Position numbers and translations under genes: made by a program
From: Spiroplasma endosymbiont of Aspidapion aeneum
Lineage (GTDB): Bacteria; Bacillota_I; Bacilli_A; Mycoplasmatales; Mycoplasmataceae
Length of the DNA stretch: 64,000 nt
NCBI RefSeq assembly: GCF_964031045.1
Contig: NZ_OZ034994.1
Location: 868,001-932,000 of the forward strand
Direction: 5' to 3'
In this document: piece by piece, positions 10,304-20,581 of the stretch
How positions within the stretch are numbered: position 1 is the stretch's first letter
Layout: every line of letters begins with the position of its first letter
Notes under the pieces: model-generated
Seen by the model: the letters and a program-made list of their open reading frames with translations, nothing else
What the model was told of the DNA's origin: nothing
The model's database searches: none

Positions 10304-12682
10304 TTAATTAAGTTCTTTTTTCTTACTTGTCTTTTCAACAGTAAAAGCTGGCAATGATGTTTTTAAATTGTTAAGTTTTTCTCCAAATACTTGCTCATAA
10401 ACTTGTTCATATTTTGAACAATAAACAATTTCAAGATCTTTTTTAACTTCTTCTGGTATTTCATCCAGATCCTTTTCATTTTTAGCAGGGACAAGAATTT
10501 TTTTAAGACCACTTCTGTGTGCAGAAATTGATTTTTCTCGTAATCCACCAATTGGAAATACTAATCCTCTCAATGTTATCTCACCAGTCATCCCTATTTC
10601 CTTAGGTACCTTTTTATTTGTAAGTGCAGAAATTATTGATGTTGTTATTGTAACACCAGCACTTGGACCATCTTTTGGAACAGCGCCCTCAGGAACATGA
10701 ATATGAATATCATTTTCAAAAAATACTTCTTTTGGAATTCCGAATGCTTTGTGATTTGATTTGACGAAATCATATGCAATAGATGCAGATTCCTTCATAA
10801 CATCTCCAAGTTTTCCGGTCATAATTAAACCACCTTTTCCTGGGAAATGATTACATTCGATTGGGAGAATGTCTCCACCAAATTGGGTATAAGCTAATCC
10901 AGTTACAACACCGACCTGTGCTTTTTCTTCTTGGTCAGTGTGCTCAAATACTCGTTTTTTTAAGTATTCATTAACAATTGCGATGGTTACTTTTAATTTT
11001 GTCATTTCACCATTTAACATTTTAACAATAAACTTACGAGCAATAGTTGATATTAGTCTTTCGAGTTGTCTTACACCCGCCTCGCGAGTATAATGTTTAA
11101 TAATTTCCTCAATAGATTCTTTTGTAAATGTTAATTGAGTATTTGTTAAATTATAGTTATCAAAAACTTTTGGGATAAGGTAATCTTGCGCTATTTTTAG
11201 CTTTTCTATTTCTGTATAACTTGAAAGTTCTATAATTTCCATACGGTCATAAAGAGCTGCTGGTATTTGATCTGGGTAATTTGCTGTTGCAATAAACATT
11301 ACACTACTCAAGTCATATTCTTCTTCTAAATAATGATCAGAAAATTTAGAGTTTTGTTCTGGGTCCAAGACCTCTAACATCGCACTAGCTGGATCCCCCT
11401 TGTAGTCTGATGCCATTTTGTCAACTTCATCAAGTAAGAACACAGGATCTGTAACTCCAGCTTTTTTCATACCCTGAATTATTCTTCCTGGTAATGATCC
11501 AATATATGTTTTTCTATGTCCACGAATTTCAGCTTCATCACGAACTCCACCAAGCGAAACCTTAACGAATTTTCTACCCATTGCTTCTGCAATTGCTTTA
11601 CCTAAACTTGTCTTACCAACTCCAGGAGGACCCACTAGGGTTATTATTTGTCCCTTAATAGATTTGGTGTTCTTTTTAACTGCTAAATATTCGATAATTC
11701 TTTCTTTTACTTTTTCTAAACCATAATGATGTTTATCAAATATTTTTCTAGCATTTTCTAAATCTACTTCTTTTTCAGATGTTTCTCACCACGGTACTTG
11801 CATCAATCAATCAATATAAGTTCTAGTTACAACAGATTCACTCGAAGCTGCTGGAATACTTTCATATCTTTCAATTTCTTGTAAAACTCTTTTTTTAATG
11901 TTTTCTGGGAATGGTTCTGTTTCTAATCTTTGTTTATATTTCTTAATATCATCATTTTCAGAATCCATTTCGCCCAATTCTTCTTTGATCGCTTTCATTT
12001 TTTCTTTTAAATAAAATTCTCTTTGTGAATCATCAATTTTAGTTTTAATTTTTTTAGAAATTGTAGCATCAATAATAGCTGATTGTTTTTTTGTATTTAA
12101 AAATCCTTCAATTATATCTAGTCTTTTTAATGGATCTATTTCTTCTAAAGTTTTTTGTTTTGTTTCAATATCCATAAATGGCATTAAATGTGTAACTGTA
12201 TCAACTAAGAATTGTGGGTCAATATCTTTTAATAAAGTACTTTCCAACTCTGAGGGGAATTCTTCTTGAGTCTTAATTAATCCCCTTATTCTCTTAACAG
12301 TTTCTTTAGCTAAATTTTTATCATCCTCTGGTTTAAAATCAATTTCTTCATATTTAGCTCAGTAAAGGTTTTCCAAAAAAATTGCTGATAGCTTAACTCT
12401 TTTTAATGATTCTAACTCAATTGTAAGAGTTCCATCGCTTCATTCCTTGTTAATTTTAATTTTTGCTAATACTCCAAAATTATAGATTTCATCTATTTTT
12501 GGTTCATCATCAATAGGTTTTTTTTGACTTGTTATTAATGCTAAACCTTCATATTTTTCTTGTGAAGATTTTATCGCATTTCTTGATACTTCTCTACCGA
12601 TTTCAAGAGTTTGTTTAAATTTTGGAAATATATAACTTCCCCTTGTAACTAATAATGGTAGTTTATTTTTTTTTGCAGCCAT
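10304..12682 (-). CDS. lon: ATP-dependent Lon protease
   Basis: A 792-residue AAA+ serine protease that degrades misfolded and regulatory proteins in the cytosol. The N-terminal LAN domain is followed by the ATPase with Walker A GPPGVGKT (about residues 351-358), Walker B PVFLLDEVDK, and the protease domain with catalytic Ser near residue 674 in PKDGPSAG and Lys near 717 in GLREKS. The length is normal for LonA. The frame crosses several TGA Trp codons. The ribosome binding site is AAGGAGG. A CIRCE-like element lies about 40 nt upstream, so expression is probably under HrcA control like clpB. Confidence 0.97.
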
Positions 12683-12707
12683 ATACGTTTCCTCCTTGTA
12701 TATTCAT

Positions 12708-12734
12708 ATAATACCATAATTTTAGCACTTTCAA
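12708..12734 (-). promoter_or_regulatory. lon promoter overlapping CIRCE
   Basis: The -35 TTGAAA (12729-12734) lies inside the CIRCE element. The -10 is either TTATAT with a 17-bp spacer or TATTAT with a 15-bp spacer. Occupation of CIRCE by HrcA would block this promoter. Confidence 0.6.
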
Positions 12735-12748
12735 TAGTTAATTGCTAA
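12722..12748. promoter_or_regulatory. CIRCE operator upstream of lon (HrcA binding site)
   Basis: TTAGCACTT, nine bases, AATTGCTAA. The consensus is TTAGCACTC-N9-GAGTGCTAA, so the left half matches 8 of 9 and the right half 7 of 9, with exact 9-bp spacing. A second CIRCE precedes clpB, and hrcA itself is in this window. Confidence 0.8.
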
Positions 12749-12761
12749 TTTTTTATGAAAA

Positions 12762-14051
12762 TTAACCATTTTTTTCATATAAATAGTTAATAATCTCCTC
12801 TTTTAGCAGTTCTTCTTTAACAATTTCATCATTTATTAGTTTATTTCGAATATCTTCTGCCTTCATTCCAAAATTCTTTGCCAATTCTTCAAATTTAATA
12901 GTTATTTTTTTCTCATCTATTTCAAATTTTTCATTGTTTCTTACAGCATCCGTTACTAAATAACTCTCTAGTCTTTCTTTAGCATCATCAAATAATTCAT
13001 CTTTTATTTGTTGTTCTGTCAAACCAGTTTGCTTTTTATAATCAGCGATAGTCATTCTCTTGGCTGCTAAATTTTGTTCAAACTCTTGGTACAATTTATT
13101 TACCTGATCTAAAATTGCAGATTTGGGAATAATTAATTCTGAGTTTTTTGCAATTTCCTTAATTACTTTAGATACAAATAGTTTTTTATTATTTTCTTCT
13201 TTCTGTGCAATAATTCTATTAGATAATTCAGCCTTTAATTCATCTACAGTTTTTATATCATCTATATTTAAATCTGCAACAAATTCATTATCCACTTTTG
13301 GTAATTTTCTTTCTTTAATTGAGTTTATCTTCAATTTAAATTCAGCAGTTTTTTCAGATAATTCTGGCGTATAATCTTTTGGAAAGGTTACCGTTATTGT
13401 TTGCATTCCTTTTTTCAAGCCAATCATAGAATCCTCAAATCCTGGCACCATTTGTTTTTTTCCAATTATAACATTAAAGTTTGAGGCTTTTCCACCTTTA
13501 AAAGGGACACCATCAATAAATCCTTCATAGTCAAATATAACAGCATCACCTTTTGCTATTTTTTCATCTTCTTCTTTTTCTTTTTCCATAGCAAAACGAT
13601 CACGATATGCCTCAATACTTGCCTTTAAATCTTCATCTAAAACTACTGCTTTTTCTTTTTTAAGACCGTCTAATTTAATACCTTGATAAGTTCCAATTTT
13701 AATTTGTGGTTTTAAATCAAAACTAAATTGTACCTTACACAATTTTTCGTCCAATTCTTTTATTGCGGGATTTGGAGAACTAAATGGTTCGATGTCTTTC
13801 TTATTATCAAGCGCAAATTTTCATGCAGGTTCTACAATTATTCTAGCCGCTTCTTTTAGCACCTTTGGCATTGTAATATATTGTTCAATTTTGTTTTTAG
13901 GAGCTTTACCTTTTCTAAAACCAGGGACAACAACATTATTTGCAAGTCTATTTTTAGCTTTTGATAAACTCGCTTGTCATTCTTCACTTTCAATAGTTAC
14001 TATAATAATACCTTCACCGTTTTCCGCTAACTTTTTTTCTTCTAAATTCAT
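12762..14051 (-). CDS. tig: Trigger factor (ribosome-associated prolyl isomerase chaperone)
   Basis: A 429-residue chaperone that binds nascent chains at the ribosome exit tunnel. The ribosome-binding signature GFRKGKAP is at about residues 44-51, followed by the FKBP-like PPIase domain (GDAVIFDYEGFIDGVPFKGG and PGFEDSMIGLKKG, residues ~180-240) and a long helical C-terminal chaperone domain. Normal length for the family. The ATG at 14051 has a clear AAAGGAG site, and an extended -10 (TGTTATAAT) lies just upstream. It lies 79 nt upstream of lon but lon has its own CIRCE promoter. Confidence 0.95.
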
Positions 14052-14199
14052 TTTTTCTCCTTTATAAACATACTTTCTATATTATAACAAGATATTTTTT
14101 TATTTTAAATGTAAATATACATTTAAATTTAAAAAAACATTTAAATTGTTGGTAATGAAAATTAATTAATAACTAAGCTAATTTTTGTACGAAAATAGT

Positions 14200-14221
14200 A
14201 AAATCACCTATTGGTGATTTT
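14200..14221 (-). terminator. Rho-independent terminator
   Basis: Perfect 9-bp stem AAAATCACC / GGTGATTTT with a 4-nt loop, beginning 5 nt after the stop of the coiled-coil protein gene. It separates that gene from tig. Confidence 0.85.
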
Positions 14222-14226
14222 AATTA

Positions 14227-16140
14227 TTAAAGGTTCTTCTTAAATTTCATTGCAATTTCTTCAATTTTGGCCTTATTTTTTTCTTCTTTAAGCAATTCTT
14301 GTTCACTTTGTTCTTTTGTTTCTAAAAAACGTGTTTTTTTAGAAATAGAGATTGACCCATCAAAGTCATCCTCATTTTCATTATATTTCAAGAACTGAGC
14401 TTTTGATTTTTGTTCAATACTTTTTATAAGTTCCATTTCACGATGGATTTGTGATTCAATTGATGCCAAATCCATTCTGTATTGGGCTTCACGCTCAATA
14501 TTTTTTTGACTTTCAAGTTTAATTTGAGCATTCACTCTTTTTTCTTCTTCTAATTTAAGCTGTCTTTGTTTTAACAAGTTAACAAGGCGTTGACGCTCTT
14601 GCAATCTTCTTAGTTTTTCAATACGCTCCATTGTGCGCATATTTTCAATATTTTTTTTACGTGCAAATCTTAATTCGCGTCTATTTCTAAAGTTGATTGC
14701 TTTTGCAATAACAGAGCTGTTAGATTTTTCTAAACGCAGCATATTAATTCTATGTTTTCTTTGAGCCTTTAAATCACGAAGTATTTGTAATTTTTTTTGT
14801 AGGTCATCATCTGTTTCTTTTTCATTTTCTTCAAAATACATATTTTGTATTGTACTTGGTCTTTTTTCTGGATTATACTCCATATTATAAACACCAACAG
14901 GCTTAACCTCGTGATATGGTCGATTAGACGAGTGATCTTTTTTTTCAATTGAAAATGAATTTACTGATAGAGATGGTTTAGAATCTGTATATTCAAAATC
15001 ATCCTTTGATAAGATATTTCTTTTTGTTGGGTCAATTCTCATATCAATTTCTTGAGAAATTCTTCCATCAGATTCATAATTTGAATTAATATTTAGGCCA
15101 GATTGTTGGTCATATAGTCTCTTAAATTCTTGTTGATAAAATTCATCGGGAATTTCCTCTTGTCCTTCACCACTTATTTCAGATAAAGCTGAGTTTGGAA
15201 TGATTTTTTTACCTTCAATTTTTTCTTGAAACTTATTATCAGAATTACTATTAATATAACTAATTGCTTTATCATCATCATTAATAAAGTCACGTAATGA
15301 CGAATTATCATTAGCTTTGGATTTATTATTTAATTCAACAGAATCTGAATTCTCATCTGTTAAGTTAGCATCTCTATCTGCATCATCAAAAGAATTTTTT
15401 CCACTTAGGCTATATTCAATATCAGATTCATCTTTATATTTTGATAGTGATTTCCCACTCTCATTTAAGAACTCTGATAATGATGGGTCTGGTTTTGTGT
15501 CAATTTTATATTCAGACTCTAAATCTTTATTAGGAGTTCTTTTCGCTGCTTTAAATAAATCAGTAGTATCTATATCTTTTTTTTGAATTTTAGCATCATT
15601 AATAATATTTTCAATTTCAATTAAATTCTTTGTTTTACCAACGGCTGTAAATGACATCGAAGATTTTTGTTCAGCCATTTTAAAACCAGCTCTTTCTAAT
15701 ATCTTCTTCTTAGAATTTGAATTTTCATTCACAAAGCTTGGTTGTATTTTCTGAATAAATAACATTTTTTTATCATCTATTGAACTACCATTTGAATCTT
15801 TTATTTTTAATCGATCTTGTCATCCTCCAATTGTACTTGCATTTTTTTGGCGTGATGAGGTATTATAGTCTACTCAAAACGACTCAAATAAAAAGTTATA
15901 CTCATCCTCCCACATTTTTGTTAGTTCTTTATATCTTGGGTTACTTTTTCCTAGTTCTGTAATACTTTGGAATGTTGTAATCAACTTGGCAAAAGGTGGA
16001 TTAGATTGTAAATGAAATTTATGAATTAATGCTAGAGATTTAGGATTAAACTTTTGTCTAATATATTCTTGACCTTCAACTAAAGAATTTTTATCTTTTC
16101 TATTTGTTAATGGTTTACCATTTTTTTTATTGTCGGGCAT
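14227..16140 (-). CDS. Large charged coiled-coil protein, hypothetical
   Basis: A 637-residue protein with no membrane segment or signal peptide. Residues ~25-120 form a small globular domain rich in aromatic residues (FHLQSNPPFAKL, MWEDEYNFLFESF). Residues ~130-430 are acidic and low-complexity. Residues ~430-590 form a long Arg/Glu/Gln-rich coiled coil (LRRLQERQRLVNLLKQRQL). The architecture resembles Mollicutes cytoskeletal or scaffold proteins, but I see no specific homology. Start 16140 is preferred over 16167 because an AAAGGAAG site sits 8 nt before it. A terminator follows the gene. Confidence 0.75.
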
Positions 16141-16224
16141 AAGAATCTTCCTTTCGTTTATTTTCAATTCTATATATATTTTACACTATTTTTACTAAAA
16201 ATTCCACATAATTCACTATATTAT

Positions 16225-16253
16225 TTGCAATGCTTGTATTATTTTGTTATAAT
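16225..16253 (+). promoter_or_regulatory. Strong orphan promoter, plus strand
   Basis: -35 TTGCAA, 17-bp spacer, extended -10 TGTTATAAT. It is among the best sigma-A matches in the window but points away from the only adjacent start codon and into a region without a plus-strand gene. It may drive a small RNA or an antisense transcript of the 16595-17194 gene. Confidence 0.55.
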
Positions 16254-16554
16254 ATAAGCTAAAATAATATTAATTTTATAATTGTTAATTTTAGTTAAGG
16301 TTCAATTGATTAACATTTTGGAAGATAAAAGAATTTTATTATTGTAAGATTTGGACTTGTTTTTATCATATAATATATTGCGCCGTAAATAAAAAAAGCC
16401 CCTTATCTTTAGAATAATTTTAAAAAAATATATTTTTTATATATAGGACAGAAAATATATTTAATTATTTTACTAATCTATTTATATTTCCTATTTGCTT
16501 TTTACCACAATTATCTTAAAATTTTTTATTAATATTTTATAATTAATAAAAAAA

Positions 16555-16572
16555 TGGAGGATTAATCCTCCA
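16555..16572 (-). terminator. Rho-independent terminator of the four-helix membrane protein gene
   Basis: The 18-nt palindrome TGGAGGATTAATCCTCCA is followed on the minus strand by TTTTTTT. It lies 22 nt past the stop codon at 16595. Confidence 0.85.
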
Positions 16573-16594
16573 ATAAACTTAGCTTCATTACTGC

Positions 16595-17194
16595 TTAGGC
16601 TGCTACATTTTTTTCTTTAAATAATTTTGTTGTTCACGCTAATGAATTGAAAACTATTAAAATTATACTAACAATAAACAACATAGTAATAATAACTATA
16701 GTTCCTGTGCTAACATACGGAACTGGTTCAAGACCTTTAAATAAATTAGCGTTAATATCAACCAACATAATAGCAATCATTAATGTACCCAATAATAACA
16801 ATACAGCGATTATGATGTCAAATATTTTACCCAAAATTATCAAGACTGATATTTTCTTTTTCACATTTCCCATAACAACTAAACCAATTGTTAATAATAC
16901 ATCAAGGAGTGAAAATAAGAACACAAAAAGTGTACCCCCTCATATATGTAAACCAATTGTAAGATCTTTTGCTGTTGCGAACGAATCCTTTAGATTCTTC
17001 ATAGATGTGGTTGCGGTTGCGGTTGTTCCATCAAGACTTTGTTTTGGAACATACCACCCCCAACCCTTTAGTGTTATACTTATAGAATAACCATTTTCTT
17101 CACCAGTGAATTCAATTCCAGCACCAACAGATAGTACGATTATTAAAATAAAAAATATAACACTAAATACTAATTTTGTATAAACTTTTCCCAT
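16595..17194 (-). CDS. Four-helix membrane protein, hypothetical
   Basis: A 199-residue protein with four predicted membrane helices: residues ~8-28, ~86-108, ~115-145 and ~160-182. The first extracytoplasmic loop (about 55 residues) contains a Gly/Trp/Tyr patch (KGWGWYVPK) and a Thr/Ala-rich stretch. The layout is tetraspanin-like, but no family is recognised. One Trp is TGA at 16925. The ribosome binding site GAAGGGAAG precedes the ATG. It is monocistronic, with its own terminator. Two plus-strand promoters of unknown purpose flank it. Confidence 0.75.
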
Positions 17195-17444
17195 TCTCTT
17201 CCCTTCTAATATAAATATTTTACATTTTTTAAAAAAAATGAGTAATATTTTTTTGCTTTTTATTGTATTTTTTAAAAAATATATAGCAAAAAATGTAATA
17301 TCTTTGAGAAAACTAAATTTAGTGGATATTAAAATTGAACCAAATTTCTATATTCATATTAAATAATTACTGTTTCGAATAAGATTTTTTAAAAATATAA
17401 ATTATTTTATTTTATTTTTTTTTGAAAAAAAACACAATAAATTG

Positions 17445-17472
17445 TTGAAATTTATAATCAATAATATATAAT
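17445..17472 (+). promoter_or_regulatory. Promoter of candidate ncRNA
   Basis: -35 TTGAAA (17445-17450), 16-bp spacer, consensus -10 TATAAT (17467-17472). A start near 17479 would give a 5' end GTGGGGAGTATAG, an unusually G-rich sequence for this genome. Confidence 0.65.
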
Positions 17473-17478
17473 AAAAAT

Positions 17479-17736
17479 GTGGGGAGTATAGATTGCTATT
17501 AATCTATATTTCTCATGTAAATATAGTTAAGATGGTTATAATATTTTGTAGGTTAATAAATAGACTATTAACTTGCGTAATTTATTATTGTAGATGTTTG
17601 TATTGCTTATAAGTTATTGTTTCGTATTCTGTTAATATTTTATTTATTTATTTTTCATTCAATAGGATTAGTTTCTTTCATTTTTCATAATTATTAATAT
17701 TCTACATATAAATTATTTATATGTAGATTTTTTTTG
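17479..17736 (+). ncRNA. Candidate structured small RNA (about 250 nt)
   Basis: The RNA is bounded by a good promoter and a strong intrinsic terminator. At its 5' end an 8-bp perfect stem (TATAGATT / AATCTATA, GCTATT loop) is flanked by GAG and CTC. A second hairpin GTTAATA / TATTAAC lies near 17554-17574. The 3' end is an 11-bp perfect stem (CTACATATAAA / TTTATATGTAG) followed by eight T. There is no ribosome binding site; the only frame (17532-17612, 26 Cys-rich residues) is probably chance. It lacks the signatures of tmRNA, RNase P RNA or SRP RNA. Identity unknown. Confidence 0.6.
17702..17736 (+). terminator. Strong intrinsic terminator of the candidate ncRNA
   Basis: An 11-bp perfect stem with a 3-nt TTA loop, followed by A and eight T on the plus strand. 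There is no plus-strand protein gene upstream to account for it. Confidence 0.85.
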
Positions 17737-17856
17737 TATTAAAATTTATATTTTTTTACTTAATTAAATATATTTAGTTATATATTTAAAAAAAATAAAG
17801 CATAAAGCTTTATTTTTATTGATTAATAAAATTATTAGCATCTTTATTCTCAATAT

Positions 17857-18780
17857 TTATACATTAAAGTCAATTTTATTAAATTTTTTAATATTTAGAA
17901 AAGATAAAAAACTTGTTACAACAATGGACACAACAATAAAAATGCTAGCTTTTATATAATTGTGCTTGGCATGGGTACACATTAACAAGTATTGTGGTTG
18001 TTTTTGATAAATATTTCATTGATCAGTTCTAACATTGTCAAACTGGTTTCCCATAAGATTAACAATATCTATATAAAAGAAAAATTTCGCAGCAAAACCT
18101 TCAACAAGGTGATAGTATATTATTTTGTCTATAGCATAAATAAAAATTATAAATAATGTAACAAAGAAAAATGTGAAATTTGCAATTTTAATTTTTTGGT
18201 ATAAATATAAGTAAGCTAAGGCGTAAGCGCTTGTGAACATAATGACAGATATTAAAAATGAAATTAATTGTACAAAATAATTAAAATAATCTGTTGTATT
18301 TAAATTTTCATTTCTAAATAATAATATAAAAGTAAATAAAATTACAGGAGTAATTATAATTAGCATTTCTATATAAATACATATCATTTTACTAAAGAAT
18401 AACCTATTTCTAGACATGGGCGTTGTTAATCATATAGTCATTTTTTTAGAATAAGATTCTAAATAAAAATGGATTGAAAAGGATAACATAAAATAAAATA
18501 ATAAATAGACAAGCAATGGTCCAGATAATAAGAAATATATAATATTGTTAACGCCTAAAAAATAATGCTTATTAGAACCTAAACTTTTATCTATGTAATA
18601 AACTTCTTGGAAGTGTATTTTCTCAAAAAGAGTCCCATTACCTTCGTGAGTTGAATATACAATTGTAAAAATTTGAAACATAACACCCATAACAACAGCA
18701 AAAAACACCAATATTATTATTCAGTCATTTATCAGTGTTCAATTAATAATCACAAGCATTTTATTCTTTATTTTAAACAT
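17857..18780 (-). CDS. ABC-2 type transporter permease (paralogue 2)
   Basis: A 307-residue integral membrane subunit with six predicted helices and a ~55-residue extracytoplasmic loop after the first. It is clearly paralogous to the next upstream gene: both have SGP...FYF...SF.IHF, SKK..IWLT.P.SRN.LF.SK and a C-terminal N..KFNK.DF. It probably forms a heterodimer with that protein, energised by the ATPase at 19871-20581. The ribosome binding site is a run of seven G preceded by eight A, three bases before the ATG, an unusual slippage-prone arrangement. Substrate unknown. Confidence 0.85.
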
Positions 18781-18910
18781 ATTCCCCCCCTTTTTTTTCT
18801 AAATCATTCGGTTTTTATTAAAAATCGCTACTGTTTCTTTTAATTATAATTTAGTAAAAAATATTATAACTATATAATAATGTTATTTCTTTAAAATATC
18901 TTTTAAAAAC

Positions 18911-19831
18911 TTAAATATGAAAATCAGTTTTATTAAATTTATCAATATTAAGAATTCAAATAAGCACAATTAATGGAATTGTTATTATTGTAAATACTAG
19001 AGCCTGAATATAATTATGCTTTGGTTTTATATTCATTAGAACAATACTTGGATTTTGATTATAATGTTCTCAAATATTTGTTTTAATTACATCAAACTGA
19101 TTCCCGTATAAATTAAAAATGTCAATATATGAAATTATTTTAGATGCATTGTTATAGTCACCTTTATAAAATAGTAACTTGTCAATAACAAATATTAACA
19201 AAAGTAGCGCATTTACAAAAAACAATAAAAAGTTAACAATCTTTATATGATCTATTAAATACAAATAAACTAATGACATTATTAATGTATAACATAACAA
19301 AAATACAAGAAATGTAGTCAACTGAATAAAATAATCACAAAAATACATAATATCCAAGTCTTCATTGCTAAAAAATATAATAATTGAAGCTGTAATAACG
19401 GTTGAAAAAATAATTAACATTTCCGAATAAATAGCTAAAAGCTTACTAAGAAACAATTTATTCCTTGAAATCGGCATAGTTAACCATATATATATCTTTT
19501 TAGATTGTGATGATAAAATGAAATGTATTGTAAAGGATATAATAAAATAAAAAGCCAGAAAAATTATTATTGGTCCAGAAAATAGCATGTAGATTATAGT
19601 GTTCTTGCCTATATAGTATTTAATACTGGGATTATCATTTTTTTGATAATAATAATCAAAAAAATGATTATTAAGAAAAATAGGATAATTTTGATTATTA
19701 TGAGGCCCATGGGAATATGAATTTAATTGTGACATCAAAGCACAACCAATAAACACAAAAACTAAGATTAAAATTCAATCATCTTTTATAGAATTAATAA
19801 TTATTAATGATATTTTTTTATTTTTATTCAT
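18911..19831 (-). CDS. ABC-2 type transporter permease (paralogue 1)
   Basis: A 306-residue membrane subunit with six predicted helices. It has a larger polar loop (Asn/His/Tyr-rich, residues ~45-90) between helices 1 and 2, then the conserved IWLTMPISRNKLFLSK segment near residue 118, equivalent to the ABC-2 coupling region. It starts 39 nt downstream of its ATPase with an AAAGGTG site. ABC-2 exporters of this type move lipids, peptides or drugs; nothing here specifies the cargo. Confidence 0.85.
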
Positions 19832-19870
19832 AACTAGCACCTTTATATCATCAAAATTTAAATACTAATA

Positions 19871-20581
19871 TTATTTGAAAATACTATTGGAATCAAAACT
19901 AAATAATTCCTTAAATTTATTTTCGATATTTGAGATATTGTCTCTATCGGCAATAAACTCATCTATAACTTTACCTTCTTTAAGAAAACATACAATATCA
20001 CAAACAGCTTCAATTTCTTGGAATATATGTGAACACAATAAAATTGTTTTTTTCATTTTTTTATTTAAATTTAATAACAAATCATTAAATTTTAATTGCA
20101 TCAGCGGGTCTAGACCAGATGTTGGCTCATCAAGTATAATATAATCTGGGTCGTGCATAAGTGCTGAAATTATTGCCAATTTCTGTTTATTACCTTTTGA
20201 TAACATTTTAATTTTTGTATTTAAATCAACATCAAAATAGGTAATTAGATTATCAAGAAAATCTCTATTTATACCATTTTTTGTATGTTCAACTAATTTA
20301 ATAAAACTTCTTCCTGTCATTTTTTCATACATTGTTACCTCACCAGAAACATAACCCACTTTATCCATAATTATTTTTGAATTATTTCATGTGTTTACAT
20401 CATCGATTACAACCTCACCAATTTGAGGTTTTACAAAACCCATGATCATTCTAATGAGAGTGGTTTTCCCAGCACCGTTTGGGCCGATAATACCATAGAT
20501 TTGACCCTTATTTATGCTAATATTTACATTAAAAACCCCTTTTTTATTACCATAATCCTTGGTAATATCCTTAATGAACAT
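19871..20581 (-). CDS. ABC transporter ATP-binding protein (ABC-2 exporter)
   Basis: A 236-residue nucleotide-binding subunit. Walker A is GPNGAGKTT near residue 33, the signature is LSKGNKQKL (variant of LSGGQ), Walker B is YIILDEP with the catalytic Glu, and the D-loop is SGLDP, followed by the H-loop His in CSHIF. The short length and CcmA/BcrA-like sequence match drug or peptide exporters with separate permeases. It is the first gene of a three-gene unit with the two permeases. Ribosome binding site GAAGGGAAT. Confidence 0.93.

Larger units (their letters stand above)
16141..16594. other. Intergenic region with a strong plus-strand promoter
   Basis: The 454-bp gap between two minus-strand genes has no open frame of note. 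It contains the terminator of the downstream membrane protein gene (16555-16572) and a near-perfect plus-strand promoter at 16225-16253, from which no annotated gene reads. Short complementary segments (GTTAAT/ATTAAC around 16287-16316; GATAAAA/TTTTATC around 16325-16370) would let the transcript fold. Confidence 0.5.
17195..17856. other. Long non-coding gap holding a plus-strand RNA gene candidate
   Basis: The 662 bp between the four-helix protein gene and an ABC permease lack a protein-coding frame with a ribosome binding site on either strand. The centre holds a complete promoter - hairpins - terminator unit on the plus strand (annotated separately). The remaining sequence is very AT-rich. 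Confidence 0.6.

Noticed and set aside
16260-16440. A tRNA-like reading of the plus-strand transcript after the orphan promoter (GGTTCAA near 16301).
   Set aside because: No acceptor or anticodon stem of correct spacing can be formed, and there is no CCA-compatible end.
17532-17612. A 26-codon Cys-rich plus-strand frame inside the candidate ncRNA.
   Set aside because: No ribosome binding site, no similarity to known peptides, and it would disrupt the hairpins. Kept only as a remote possibility.
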